Positions 42,573-51,968 are shown, counted from the stretch's first letter. The stretch: DNA of 64,000 nt from Streptomyces sp. S.PB5 (GCF_030403745.1 NZ_JAQMWP010000017.1:124001-188000); one strand, 5' to 3'. Made by a program: numbers and translations. The notes: generated by a model not told the origin, from the sequence alone.

Positions 42573-43418
42573 ATGATCGTGGTGACGGGGGCGACGGGGA
42601 ACGTCGGCCGGGAGCTCGTCCGCGCACTCGCCGGGTCCGGTGCCGAGGTGACCGCGACGTCCCGGCGGATCGCCGACGGGGACGCGCCGCAGGGGGTCCG
42701 CGCGCGGCCGGCGGATCTGGCGGACGCCGAGAGTCTCAGGGCCGTGCTCGACGGAGCCGACGCGCTCTTCCTGCATGACGGCGGTCTGTCCGCACACCAT
42801 CTCGACGTTCCGCATCTCATGGACGTCGCCAAGGCCGGCGGGGTCCGGCGGGTCGTCCTGCTGTCCTCGCTGGGCGTGGTGACCAGGCCGGAGTCGGTCT
42901 CGCACGGTGGCATCGGGCGGGCCATCGACGAGGCCGTACGCCAGTCGGGCCTGGAGTGGACGATCCTGCGGCCGAACGGTTTCCACTCCAATGCGTTCGC
43001 CTGGGCCGAGTCCGTGCGCGACCGGCGCACCGTAGCCACTCCGTTCGGCGACGTCGGTCTGCCCACGGTCGACCCCGCGGACATCGCCGCGGTCGCCGCG
43101 GTGGCGCTGCGCGAGGACGGACACGCCGGACAGGCCTACGAGTTGACCGGCCCGGCCCTGGTCACGCCCCGTCAGCAGGCCGCGGCGCTCGGCACGGCGC
43201 TGGGCGAGCCGGTCCGGTTCGTCGAGCTGGGCCGGGACGAGGCCCGGAGCCACCTGCTGCGCTTCATGCCCGAGCCCGTGGCCGACACCACACTCGACGT
43301 CCTGGGCTCCCCCACCCCCGCCGAACAGCGCGTCAGCCCCGACATCGAGCGCGTCACCGGCCGCGCCCCGGGCACCTTCGCCGACTGGGCGCGACGGAAC
43401 GCCGCGGCGTTCCGGTAG
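42573..43418 (+). CDS. NmrA/SDR-type NAD(P)-binding protein
   Basis: 281 residues. Atypical short-chain-dehydrogenase fold: MIVVTGATGNVGRELVRALA at the N-terminus (GxxGxxG), ADALFLHDGG, VRRVVLLSSLGVVTRPESVS and WTILRPNGFHSNAFAWAESV. Lacks the catalytic Tyr-x3-Lys of classical SDRs, as in NmrA and quinone-oxidoreductase-2-like proteins that sense or reduce quinones. ATG 42573 follows AAGGGAG at 6 bases. Controlled by the divergent HxlR repressor by analogy with known HxlR-oxidoreductase pairs. Confidence 0.9.
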   Translation: MIVVTGATGNVGRELVRALAGSGAEVTATSRRIADGDAPQGVRARPADLADAESLRAVLDGADALFLHDGGLSAHHLDVPHLMDVAKAGGVRRVVLLSSLGVVTRPESVSHGGIGRAIDEAVRQSGLEWTILRPNGFHSNAFAWAESVRDRRTVATPFGDVGLPTVDPADIAAVAAVALREDGHAGQAYELTGPALVTPRQQAAALGTALGEPVRFVELGRDEARSHLLRFMPEPVADTTLDVLGSPTPAEQRVSPDIERVTGRAPGTFADWARRNAAAFR

Positions 43419-43447
43419 GACTCACCGCATGGGGCCGCCGTGGACGT

Positions 43448-45277
43448 TCAGGCGACGATCGTCAGCTCCGGCTCGCCGTGCGCGTCGCCGGCCGGGTCGC
43501 CGATCACCGCGGTGAACGCCTCGGTCCGGACGGTCAGCCCCTGGGGCCCGTGCTCGATCACCGGCGCGAACGCACCGCCGGGGCCGTAGCGCACGGCGAA
43601 GACATGCAGGTCCTCGGGGGCGCCCGGTACCGGGCCCGCCTCCAGCGCCGTCGAGGAGACGAGATGACGCCAGCCCAGGTCGGGGTTGCCGTAACCGCGC
43701 GGGTCCTCGGCCAGGGCGAAGGCGGCCTGCTCCTGGGTGAGCTCCGAGCGGGCGTCGAAGTGGTCGGGGCCCTCCGTGTCCGGGTGGGTCAGGCGGAGTT
43801 CGCCAGCGGCGACGGCCTGGTGCCCTGCGGTGCGGCGGACGCGGTCGCCGTCGTCGGTGGCGTACGGCATTCCGGCGAGCAGGTACGGCGTGCCGGGGAG
43901 GCGTTCCACGGCGACCGTCGTCCACAGGCTGGTGCCGTCGGTGACGTACAGGGACCGCACGTGCCGCAGGACGTGGTCGCGGCCGACGACCGGCTTGGTG
44001 ACCAGTTTGGCCGCGAGGCCCTCGGCCCGGATGTCGCGGACGCGGACCTCGCCCATCGGGCGGCAGAACAGGAAGCCGTCGACGACCGGGCCGAAGCCGT
44101 GCTGGCGGTGGACGGCGGCGGGCAGGTAGTAGGTGCCGCCCGCCTCGACCACCGCCGGGGTCAGATGGCCGTCGAAGGCCACGGACACCGTGCCGGCCCG
44201 GAGTTGATGGCGGACGGGCTCGGCCGAGGGCGTGCGGTGCCAGCGCGTGGTGTCCTGGATCTGCCAGACCAGCATCCACGCGAAGTGCCCGTCGACCCTG
44301 CCGTCCTCCTGGACCGCGTGCCGGGCCCAGCGGCTGTCGCCCCGGTAGCGGCCGAGGTCGGAGCCGATGCGGGCGCCGAAGTAGCGCAGCCCCAGGACCG
44401 ACTCGAAGGCGGAGTGCTGCTCGCTGTAGCGGGGGCCGCCGTTGTCGAAACCGCCGTTCGTCAGGCGGGCGTCGATGTAGCGGGCCAGGGTGTCGCCGTC
44501 CTCGGCGAAGATCTCCTCGCCGCTGATCCGGTGGGCCTGGGCGAGGAAGGACAGGGAGATCGGGCCGTAGTTGTTGTCGTAGGCGCCGCCGTGCTCGGGC
44601 GGCAGCAGGGCGCCCCGGTCGCGGACGCGGTGGGCGCGGATCTCGTCGGCGTACAGCTCGACGGCCTTCGACCGGACCGACTCCCCCTGCTCGGGCGGGA
44701 GATGACGGGCCAGCATCAGCCCGCCGACGACACACCCGATCGCCTGGTTGCCCGCCTCCTGCGGGTTGAAGAAGGTCGCCTCGGTCAGCCAGCGCCAGTA
44801 TCCGCGTGCCACGTCGAGGAGTTGGGCGCGCGCCTTGTCCTCGACCAGGCCGTCGGCGAGGTCGAGCACGTTGACGGCCTGGAGCAGCGCCCACACCGTG
44901 CTCGGCCAGTCGCCGATGGGGTGGGCGCCCGCCGCGAGGGTGTAACGGGCGTACGGCAGATGGGAGTTGCGCACCTTCAGGTTGGGGTAGCCGGGGTTGT
45001 CCTCGGTGTACACCCGCTCCCGGAGGTGGAAGGCGAGGCTGCGGTTGACCGCCTCCGGCAGCCGCGGGTCCTTGCCGCGCTGCCAGTCGAGCGCGAGCAG
45101 GGAGGTGATGCCGAGCGAGGTGTCGCCGATGTCGTCGAGGGAGTCGGGGTGTTCGAGGTTGCCCTCGGGCGTGAGGCGCGCGAGGGCCTGCTCGGTGACG
45201 TCGGCGAGCACGGCGTCGTACGCCTGCGGGGTGTCCGGCAGGTCGTGCAACGGGCCGAGCTGGCGAGGGAGGTACAC
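43448..45277 (-). CDS. uncharacterised protein in sugar-uptake operon, helical-barrel-like
   Basis: 609 residues, no signal peptide. Helical N-terminal two thirds with Trp/Tyr-rich repeats (SLGITSLLALDWQRGKDPRL; NSHLPYARYTLAAGAHPIGD; TEATFFNPQEAGNQAIGCVV; EHGGAYDNNYGPISLSFLAQ) resembling an alpha/alpha barrel. Then a beta-rich C-terminal part (AFDGHLTPAVVEAGGTYYLP; HVFAVRYGPGGAFAPVIEHG). The architecture recalls glycan lyases or hydrolases with a beta-sandwich tail, but no family signature is certain. Fifth and last gene of the binding protein-permease-permease operon, 13 bases after another large gene. Probably acts on the imported sugar. Confidence 0.72.
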   Translation of the reverse strand: MYLPRQLGPLHDLPDTPQAYDAVLADVTEQALARLTPEGNLEHPDSLDDIGDTSLGITSLLALDWQRGKDPRLPEAVNRSLAFHLRERVYTEDNPGYPNLKVRNSHLPYARYTLAAGAHPIGDWPSTVWALLQAVNVLDLADGLVEDKARAQLLDVARGYWRWLTEATFFNPQEAGNQAIGCVVGGLMLARHLPPEQGESVRSKAVELYADEIRAHRVRDRGALLPPEHGGAYDNNYGPISLSFLAQAHRISGEEIFAEDGDTLARYIDARLTNGGFDNGGPRYSEQHSAFESVLGLRYFGARIGSDLGRYRGDSRWARHAVQEDGRVDGHFAWMLVWQIQDTTRWHRTPSAEPVRHQLRAGTVSVAFDGHLTPAVVEAGGTYYLPAAVHRQHGFGPVVDGFLFCRPMGEVRVRDIRAEGLAAKLVTKPVVGRDHVLRHVRSLYVTDGTSLWTTVAVERLPGTPYLLAGMPYATDDGDRVRRTAGHQAVAAGELRLTHPDTEGPDHFDARSELTQEQAAFALAEDPRGYGNPDLGWRHLVSSTALEAGPVPGAPEDLHVFAVRYGPGGAFAPVIEHGPQGLTVRTEAFTAVIGDPAGDAHGEPELTIVA

Positions 45278-45290
45278 GGAAATCAGCCCT

Positions 45291-46982
45291 TCATGCCAAA
45301 GAGGTGGAGCGCAGTGTGAGAGTCAGTGTCTGCGGTCCGTGCCCACCGAGGTACACGCGGTTTCCGGTCGTCGCGTCGGTGCCGCCGGCCACGGTGTGGT
45401 CCTGCCCCGGGTCGTAGCGCAACACGTCGGTGCGGTCCGGTCCTACGAGGGGTTCGCCCGCTTCCACGGCGGCCTCGATGCGGATCTCGTCGTCGCCGAC
45501 GCGGTAGGTCACCGGCTCGGTCGTCAGGCACCAGCGTCCGTCGTCGAGCGGTACGGCGCCCTGCGGCTCGCCGCCCGGCCGGAAGGTGAGTTCGAGGGCC
45601 CAGGGCACCGATGGTCCGCTGATGTCGATCCGCAGGTCGGCCCCGTCCTCCCGCAGGTCCACCTCGACGCGGGTCGTGTGGGAGACCTCGTCCTGAGGGC
45701 GGTCGGGGAAGGACATCGCGGCGGAGAAGCGGCCTTCGTCCACCAGACGGTAGGCGCCGTCGTGGCGCCTTCGGTCCTTCGGGAGCGGCTGGTAGTAGGC
45801 GGTGGTGAGGGTCTGGGTGAGCCGGTACCGGTGGTCGGCGAGCCGCTCCATGCCGGCGGCGCGGAACGGGCCCAGGTCGAAGAACGCCCGCGAGAGGCGG
45901 ACCGAGTCGAGGACGGCGGCACCGGCGAACAGGCGCAGGAAGGTGGGGTTGCAGGCGAGGCCCGAGCGGATGCGCCGGTGCTCGGGCACGTCGGAGCCGC
46001 CGTACACCACGGTGTGCGCGGTGTCCGAGGCGTGTGCGGCGAGGCGTGCGGTGGGGAGGTACCGCTCGCGCGGGAGCTGCTCCGTGTCCGGGGCCGGCAG
46101 GGCGCGGGCCAGGTCCGGGGTGAGGAGGGTCTGGGCGAGCAGGTCGGGGTCGTGGATGCCGTCGGCGGCCGCCAGGCGGGCCGCGCGGGCGAAGTCGCCC
46201 CGGCCGGTGCGGATCGCGAGCAGCCGGTAGTGCGGCAGGTAGGGCCACAGCGGGAACGACTGCCTCTGGTCCTGGCGGCGCGAGTGGACGGTCTCCACCG
46301 TGCCGTCCGGCCTGATCAGGTCCAGGGTCGCGGTGAGGTTGCGTTCGACGGCGTCCAGCAGGTCGCTGCGCCCGAGCACCTCGGCCAGCAACAGCAGCGC
46401 CGGGTTGGTCACGATGGACGCGTAGACGGCGCTGCGTTCCGAGTAGAGGCCGTCGGCGTCGATGTCGACGCCCTCGGCGAGCCACTCCTCGGCGCGGGCG
46501 GGCAGCCGGTCGTCGGGGAACGACCGGTGCAGCCGGGCGAGCGCCGCGGACAGCTCCCAGCGGTGGTTCGGGGTGTGCACCCCGCCGATGAGGAGGCTTT
46601 CGGCGGCGGCGCCGGCGATCTCGGCGAGCGCGGCCGCCACCTCGCCCAGTTCCGGTCCCGCGTCGGCGGCGAGGACGTACGCGTCGCACACGTCGTTGAC
46701 GGTGAACGCGGAGTCGGGCGGCGACTGGACGTTGTCGCCGCCCGCGAAGAGACCGGAGGGCGTCTGCACGGCCCGCAGGTCGCGCAGGTGGGTCAGCGCG
46801 GCGGCGACGGCCCGCTCGCTGCCGTGCAGGGCCGACTCCGGCGAGCGGTACGCCGCGACCAGGGTCTTCACCCGCCGGGCCAGGGCGCGGTGCGGCTCGA
46901 TGAATTCCGCCGACGGGTCGGCCGACCCGTCGGCGGCGAGCGCGGCCGCGCGGACGAACTCGTGGTCGATCGGAGCGGGCAA
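45291..46982 (-). CDS. uncharacterised protein in sugar-uptake operon, second helical-barrel-like
   Basis: 563 residues from a TTG at 46982, with AAGGA 6 bases upstream; the upstream permease stops at 46985. Helical N-terminal domain (SPPDSAFTVNDVCDAYVLAA; GGVHTPNHRWELSAALARLH; GLYSERSAVYASIVTNPALL), then a beta-rich C-terminal half. The motif HTPNHRWE with a paired His is reminiscent of heparinase-type lyase active sites, but the match is weak. No signal peptide. Similar overall plan to its downstream neighbour, so both may attack the same substrate. Confidence 0.75.
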   Translation of the reverse strand: MPAPIDHEFVRAAALAADGSADPSAEFIEPHRALARRVKTLVAAYRSPESALHGSERAVAAALTHLRDLRAVQTPSGLFAGGDNVQSPPDSAFTVNDVCDAYVLAADAGPELGEVAAALAEIAGAAAESLLIGGVHTPNHRWELSAALARLHRSFPDDRLPARAEEWLAEGVDIDADGLYSERSAVYASIVTNPALLLLAEVLGRSDLLDAVERNLTATLDLIRPDGTVETVHSRRQDQRQSFPLWPYLPHYRLLAIRTGRGDFARAARLAAADGIHDPDLLAQTLLTPDLARALPAPDTEQLPRERYLPTARLAAHASDTAHTVVYGGSDVPEHRRIRSGLACNPTFLRLFAGAAVLDSVRLSRAFFDLGPFRAAGMERLADHRYRLTQTLTTAYYQPLPKDRRRHDGAYRLVDEGRFSAAMSFPDRPQDEVSHTTRVEVDLREDGADLRIDISGPSVPWALELTFRPGGEPQGAVPLDDGRWCLTTEPVTYRVGDDEIRIEAAVEAGEPLVGPDRTDVLRYDPGQDHTVAGGTDATTGNRVYLGGHGPQTLTLTLRSTSLA

Positions 46983-46984
46983 GG

Positions 46985-47887
46985 TCAGTCCTTCAGACCC
47001 GCGTTGATGTCGGCGCTCATGACATAGCGCTGGAAGACCAGGAAGATGGCGATCAGCGGGATCATGGAGATGACCGACGCGCCCAGCAGGACCGACCAGT
47101 TGATGTTCTCGGCGCCGACGATGCTCTGGATGCCGATCTGGACGGTGAACTTGTTCGGGTCGTTGAGCATCAGCAGCGGCCAGATGTAGTCGTTCCACCG
47201 CCACTGGAAGGACAGGATGGCGAGGGTCAGCATGATGGGCCGGGAGATCGGCACCATGATCCGCAGGAAGATCGACAGCTCCTTGGCGCCGTCGATGCGG
47301 GCGGCTTCCACGAGTTCGTCGGGGACCGTCAGGAAGAACTGGCGGAACATGAAGCATCCGGTCGCGGTGAGCACGGCCGGGAGGATGATGCCGGCGAACG
47401 AGTTGTAGAGGCCGAGGTCGCGGACCACCAGGAACGACGGGGCGAGCATGACCTCGCCCGGCAGCATCGTGGTGGCCAGGATGCAGAGGAAGAACGCCTT
47501 GAGCCATCGGTTGTCGTACTTGGCCAGCGCGTACCCGGTGCAGCAGCTGACCCCCACCGTGAGGATCGTCGTGATCACACACACGAGGGCCGTGTTGATG
47601 AAGTACTGGGAGAAGTTGGCGCTGTCCCACGCCGCCTTGAACCCCGACAGGGTGGGGTTGTGCGGGACCAGCGTCAGCGGATAGGAGAACAGGTCGCTGG
47701 CCGGCTTGAAGGAACTGAGGATGAACCACAGCAGCGGAAAGCCGTACAGGCACGCCATGATCCACAGCAGTGTCGTCGCGGACACCGCCTGCCGGAGCCC
47801 ACCGGTGGCCGTCTTGCGAGGCGGCTTCTTGGAGACGCTCCGCTTGGGGCCGACGTCGGCCGGGCGCGGGATGTCGGTGGTTGTCAT
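46985..47887 (-). CDS. carbohydrate ABC transporter permease (MalG type)
   Basis: 300 residues from the ATG at 47887, which overlaps the upstream permease stop (ATGA). Six helices; the EAA loop reads DELVEAARIDGAKELSIFLR (about residues 190-209), the contact site for the ATPase. The periplasm-facing N-terminal region begins ATTLLWIMACLYGFPLLWFI. Pairs with the MalF-type permease. The ATPase is not in this window; a shared MsiK-type ATPase encoded elsewhere is usual in Streptomyces. Confidence 0.94.
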   Translation of the reverse strand: MTTTDIPRPADVGPKRSVSKKPPRKTATGGLRQAVSATTLLWIMACLYGFPLLWFILSSFKPASDLFSYPLTLVPHNPTLSGFKAAWDSANFSQYFINTALVCVITTILTVGVSCCTGYALAKYDNRWLKAFFLCILATTMLPGEVMLAPSFLVVRDLGLYNSFAGIILPAVLTATGCFMFRQFFLTVPDELVEAARIDGAKELSIFLRIMVPISRPIMLTLAILSFQWRWNDYIWPLLMLNDPNKFTVQIGIQSIVGAENINWSVLLGASVISMIPLIAIFLVFQRYVMSADINAGLKD

Positions 47888-48804
47888 CGGTTCTCCACCC
47901 GTCGGTTGACGATCAGCTGGATGATCGCGACGGCCATCAGGATGAGCATGAGCACGAACGACGCGGCGCTCGCGTAGCCGATCTGGCCCCGTTTGAAGCC
48001 GGTCTCGTAGATGTACTGGACGAGCAGGTTGTTCGACGTGCCGGGGCCGCCCTTGTTGAGGGCGACGAACACCGGGTACTCCTTCATCGCGTTGATCGTG
48101 TTGAGCAGGATGACGATGAACGAGGTGGGCGCGATGCTCGGCAGGGTGATGCTGAAGAACTGGCGCCAGGGGCCGGCGCCGTCGAGCGAGGCGGCCTCGT
48201 AGTACGACACCGGTACGTTCTTGATGGCCGCGATGAACAGCAGCATCGTGAAGCCCGTCCAGGTCCAGGACGCCGCCATCACGACCACGAGCAGCGAGAG
48301 GTCCGCGTTCGACTGCCACGGCACGGCGTCGCCGCCGAACTTCTCGATGACGTAGTTGACCAGTCCGAAGTTCTCACCGAACATCCACCGCCACAGGACA
48401 CCCACGACGATGGGCGACAGCAGCCACGGGATGAAGAAGATGACGCGGGCGACCGACCCGCCCTTGGCGTACTTGCTCACCACCAGGTTGGCGGCGAGCA
48501 GGGAGACCACGAAGTTCAGCGGGACGAAGAGGACGGTGTACAGCAGTGTCCGGGTCAGCGCGTCGTAGAACGTGGAGTCCCCGACCAGGTTGTGGTAGTT
48601 GTCCAGCCCGACCCACTGGAACGCCCCGACGCCCGTGTAGTTCGTGAAGGAGTAGAGGAGCCCGATCACCGCCGGCCAGACGAAGAACAGCGCGAAGAGC
48701 ACGACGTTGGCCGCGATGAGGACGAGCGGCGCAAGGGTGTACTTGCTGCGTCTCCTGGGCGGACTCGGCGAGCTCACCGACACGACCGAGGCGCGTTTTG
48801 TCAT
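47884..48804 (-). CDS. carbohydrate ABC transporter permease (MalF type)
   Basis: 306 residues. Begins with a charged cytoplasmic N-terminus, first helix LAPLVLIAANVVLFALFFVW, then six helices in all. EAA loop: PVSYYEAASLDGAGPWRQFF (about residues 205-224). With the MalG-type partner it forms the membrane channel for the sugar bound by the lipoprotein encoded upstream. An intercistronic hairpin lies between this gene and the binding-protein gene. Confidence 0.93.
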   Translation of the reverse strand: MTKRASVVSVSSPSPPRRRSKYTLAPLVLIAANVVLFALFFVWPAVIGLLYSFTNYTGVGAFQWVGLDNYHNLVGDSTFYDALTRTLLYTVLFVPLNFVVSLLAANLVVSKYAKGGSVARVIFFIPWLLSPIVVGVLWRWMFGENFGLVNYVIEKFGGDAVPWQSNADLSLLVVVMAASWTWTGFTMLLFIAAIKNVPVSYYEAASLDGAGPWRQFFSITLPSIAPTSFIVILLNTINAMKEYPVFVALNKGGPGTSNNLLVQYIYETGFKRGQIGYASAASFVLMLILMAVAIIQLIVNRRVENR

Positions 48805-48881
48805 CTTCCTGTCTCCGTGCTGGTGGAAGGGGATTGCCGGGGGCTCAGGCCCTGAGCCCGGCGTCAGGCGGGCGGCCGGGG

Positions 48882-48913
48882 CCGGGCGGCGGGGTGGGGA
48901 CGCCGCCGCCCGG
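48882..48913 (-). terminator. intercistronic hairpin after the binding-protein gene
   Basis: CCGGGCGGCG (48882-48891) pairs with CGCCGCCCGG (48904-48913). A second palindrome GGGCTCAGG/CCTGAGCCC lies at 48841-48859. Placed between binding-protein stop and first permease, as in operons where the binding protein is made in excess. Confidence 0.65.
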
Positions 48914-48930
48914 GCGCCGGTGGCCCGTGA

Positions 48931-50253
48931 TCAGCCGCCGACCTGCTGGTTGTAGCTGTCCACGATGTTCTGCAGGGCCTTGTCGGTCGACTGCTGGCCG
49001 TTGATCGCCTTGCCGAGTTCCGTCTTGGTCGGGTCCTCGGTGAGGCTCTTGCCCTTCAGCACCCACTCCGTCTGCGCGTTGTTGAAGTAGCCGGAGATCG
49101 GGGCGTACAGCGGGATCGACTCGTTGTAGAGCTTGAACGCCGCCTGCGCCGCCTCGGACTTGAAGGGGTAGACCGGGTTCAGACCGCTCTCGACCGGCAG
49201 GAAGCCGGACGTCTCGCACAGCACCTTGTAGTGGGCCGGCTCGTACAGCCAGGACAGGAACGTCGTCGCGGCCTTGGCGGCGTCGCCGTTGTTGTTGAAG
49301 CCGACGACCAGGCCGCCGGCGTTGACGTCACTGGCCTGCACCGGCTGGGCCGGGGTCGGGACGCTCGCCCACTCGAACTTCTTGATGCTGTCCGAGAAGG
49401 AGGCGACCTGCCACACGCCGGACCAGTACGCGACCACGTCACCGCTCTGGAACATCGCGGACGGGTCGGCGCCCGACGTCCACACCGACTTCGGCATGGT
49501 CTTGTCGTCGTTCCAACCGACGAAGGTGTTCACGGCCTTCTTGGTCGCCGCGTCCACCGAGAACTTGCCGGAGTCGTCGGCGTGGACGTACTTGCCGCCC
49601 TTCTCGTACACCATGGCGCGCAGTCGCGACGGCGACTGGTCGAACGTCAGGGAGTACTTGGCGTCGGTCTTCTCGCGGACCGTGTTCGCCGCCTTGATGA
49701 ACTCGTCCCAGGTCCAGGTCTTGTCGGGCGAGGTCGGGTACTCGACGCCGGCCTTCTCGAACAGCGACTTGTTGATGTACATGCCGGACGCGGTGACGTC
49801 CGAGGGGATGGCCAGCACCTTCCCGGACGAGTCCTTCGCGAGGAAGTTCGGGTTGATGTTGTTGCTCTTCTTGTCGGCGATGGACTTGAGGTCGAGCAGC
49901 TTGTTCGACCAGATCGGGTCCAGGGCCGGCACGGCGGCCACGTCGGGCAGGGAGTTCGCCTGTGCGGCGTTGTGCAGCTTCGTCGTGTAGCCGTCGTAGG
50001 GGATGTTGACGAGCTTGATGTCGACGCCGGCTTCCTTCTTGTACTGCGCGACCATCTTCTTCCAGCCCGCGTCCTGCCCCGGAACCGTGGAGATCCAGAA
50101 CGTCAGCGACTTGGAGGTGCCGCCCGAGTCGGAGCCACCTCCGCAGGCGGAGAGCAGCAGGGCACCTGCCGTGGTCACGGCAGCGAGGGAAGCCAGGCGG
50201 CCCACACCGCCGCGGCCGAGTCGGCGAGAGCGCCGCGCACCTACATTGATCAT
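48931..50253 (-). CDS. sugar-binding lipoprotein of ABC importer
   Basis: 440 residues from the ATG at 50253 (AAGGGA 6 bases upstream). Lipoprotein signal with lipobox LLLSAC (Cys about residue 37) followed by GGGSDSGGTSK. Extracellular-solute-binding family 1 features: SLTFWISTVPGQDAGWKKMV, VDIKLVNIPYDGYTTKL, SLPDVAAVPALDPIWSNKL, and Trp-rich SVWTSGADPSAMFQSGDVVA/YWSGVW near the cleft. Binds an oligosaccharide or polyol and feeds the two permeases; ligand unknown. First gene of the operon; a LacI-type operator lies 235 bp upstream. Confidence 0.93.
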   Translation of the reverse strand: MINVGARRSRRLGRGGVGRLASLAAVTTAGALLLSACGGGSDSGGTSKSLTFWISTVPGQDAGWKKMVAQYKKEAGVDIKLVNIPYDGYTTKLHNAAQANSLPDVAAVPALDPIWSNKLLDLKSIADKKSNNINPNFLAKDSSGKVLAIPSDVTASGMYINKSLFEKAGVEYPTSPDKTWTWDEFIKAANTVREKTDAKYSLTFDQSPSRLRAMVYEKGGKYVHADDSGKFSVDAATKKAVNTFVGWNDDKTMPKSVWTSGADPSAMFQSGDVVAYWSGVWQVASFSDSIKKFEWASVPTPAQPVQASDVNAGGLVVGFNNNGDAAKAATTFLSWLYEPAHYKVLCETSGFLPVESGLNPVYPFKSEAAQAAFKLYNESIPLYAPISGYFNNAQTEWVLKGKSLTEDPTKTELGKAINGQQSTDKALQNIVDSYNQQVGG

Positions 50254-50486
50254 CTTGGATCCCTTTTTCGTCACAGGGGACGGAGCACGGCGCCGGCCAA
50301 GGCGGCACTGGTGCATTTTGCAGGAAAAGTCACTTTCCGGGGGCGCGGCCTCGCCCGGCCGCGTCTTCCTGACGGGCGAGGATCCCCGGCCCCTGGCCGT
50401 CACCGCACGGGCACGCCCTCGTGCGGTTGCCGTACGTCGCGTACGGGCGGGACGCTCGCTCCAAGCCGGCGTTCCCGGCCGACTTA

Positions 50487-50504
50487 GAAAGCGCTTGTCC
50501 GGAC
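50487..50504. promoter_or_regulatory. LacI-type operator candidate upstream of the sugar operon
   Basis: GAAAGCGCTTG (50487-50497) with core AAGCGCTT, followed immediately by palindrome GTCCGGAC (50497-50504). Same 11-mer as at 22531 in reverse. Likely controls the binding-protein promoter. Confidence 0.5.
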
Positions 50505-50528
50505 ATTGGCAGACCGAGCCGGAAACCG

Positions 50529-51671
50529 TCAATCCTTGGTCACCCCGCCCTGGGTCACGGTTTGGACTCCCCGGGCGACCGCGAGCCGGGAAGCACCCAC
50601 GACGGTGCCGAGATCGCCGAGCGTGCTGCTGACCACTTCGGTGGGCCAGCTCAGCCGCGCCATCTCCGTCCGCACCCCCGACAGGAGCTGCGGATCCGCG
50701 CCGGTGCTGCCGCCCAGCACGATCAGTCCGGGGTCCAGTACGGCGGTCACGGCGGCCGCCAGACGGCCGATGTCGGCGGCGTGGCGGTCGACGACCGTGC
50801 GGGCCGCCGTACGGCCCTCCTGGGCCAGGGCGAAGAGCTCGTCGGGGGTGCGGGGGCAGGGCCCGTCGGTGTCCGGCCAGGCCTCGGCGGCCCGGCGCAC
50901 CAGCGAGCGGGCGCCGATGTACTCCTCCAGGGCCTCCTGACGCGGCTCCACGTCCTCGTCCCAGGGATAGGGCAGCCGGGCGAGCTCACCGGCCGCCCCG
51001 TTCGCCCCGCGCAGCACCTGGCCGCCGACCACGATGCCGAGACCGATGCCGACGCCGATCCGCAGATAGCCGAAGGTGGTGCGGCCGCGGGCGGCGCCCT
51101 CGTGCAGTTCGGCGAGCGCGGCGCAGTTGACGTTGTTCTCCAGGTGCACGGGGACGCCCCGGGGCAGGGCGACGGTGATGGCGTCGAAGACGGGCCCGGC
51201 CTTGGCGGTCGCGGGGCGCGGTCCGGCGCCCTCCTGCTCGGCGGTGACGTCACCGACGGCGACGACGATGGAGCGCACCGGAGCGTCCGCGGGCAGCGCG
51301 AAGACGGCCTCGCGCACCACGTCGGCGGCCTCGTCGCGGGAACCGGTGGCCTGGGCCAGCAGGGTGCCGTCCAGGGCGCAGCCGCGCACCCGGGTGAGGG
51401 CGGGACCGAGGTCGACGGCGAGCACCGCACCGGCGGCGGGCCCCAGACCATATACGGCGGCGGAGCGCCCGGTGGCGCCGGAGGCGGTGCCGGAGTGGGC
51501 GGCGAGGCGGGCGCTCTCCAGCTCCGCGACGGCCGAGGACACCGTCGGTTTGGACAGGCCCGCCAGGCTCGCGAGCTGCGGGCGGGTCGCCGTGCCGGCC
51601 CGGGCGAGAACGGCGAATACGGCGCTCGCGCTCTCGGTCAGGCGGGGGGCTTCCGCCACGTCGTGTTCCAC
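50529..51671 (-). CDS. ROK-family transcriptional regulator
   Basis: 380 residues from a GTG at 51671 (GGGAG 5 bases upstream). N-terminal winged HTH (LARAGTATRPQLASLAGLSK; PTVSSAVAELE), then the ROK sugar-kinase-like fold with VLAVDLGPALTRVRGCALDG, FGYLRIGVGIGLGIVVGGQV and LIVLGGSTGADPQLLSGVRT. The zinc-binding C-x-C-G-x2-G-C motif found in many ROK proteins is missing, so ligand sensing may differ. Located between the sugar operon and a divergent kinase gene; an inverted repeat in its promoter is a likely autoregulatory site. Confidence 0.9.
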   Translation of the reverse strand: MEHDVAEAPRLTESASAVFAVLARAGTATRPQLASLAGLSKPTVSSAVAELESARLAAHSGTASGATGRSAAVYGLGPAAGAVLAVDLGPALTRVRGCALDGTLLAQATGSRDEAADVVREAVFALPADAPVRSIVVAVGDVTAEQEGAGPRPATAKAGPVFDAITVALPRGVPVHLENNVNCAALAELHEGAARGRTTFGYLRIGVGIGLGIVVGGQVLRGANGAAGELARLPYPWDEDVEPRQEALEEYIGARSLVRRAAEAWPDTDGPCPRTPDELFALAQEGRTAARTVVDRHAADIGRLAAAVTAVLDPGLIVLGGSTGADPQLLSGVRTEMARLSWPTEVVSSTLGDLGTVVGASRLAVARGVQTVTQGGVTKD

Positions 51672-51801
51672 AGTTCTCCCACAGGGTCGAGCGCCGCGCT
51701 CCGGGGTCGAGGAGTCTTCACGGGATGCGGCGATGGGATGCCATGACGTCACGCTTTCCCGCCCCGCAGCGGCTCTGCGGTGGTCGAGTGCGCGCTTTCT
51801 C

Positions 51802-51839
51802 TTGACGCACTGTACTTCGTTAGTTAACTTCCTAACGAA
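51802..51839. promoter_or_regulatory. kinase promoter with overlapping ROK-type operator
   Basis: TTGACG (51802-51807) and TAACTT (51825-51830), 17 bases apart, form a good promoter for the forward kinase gene. The inverted repeat TTCGTTAG/CTAACGAA (51816-51823 and 51832-51839) overlaps its -10 and would let the ROK regulator block it, and perhaps also its own promoter. Confidence 0.65.
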
Positions 51840-51968
51840 CGTCACGGTACTCGCCTGCCGTGATCCGTCCAGAGGCCCGTCCCGGGGCTTCCCGAGTTCT
51901 CAACTGCCCTTCCTCCCGCACGGTTTCGCCCGCCGTCGCATGCTCGACGCAACGACGAAAGAGGATCC

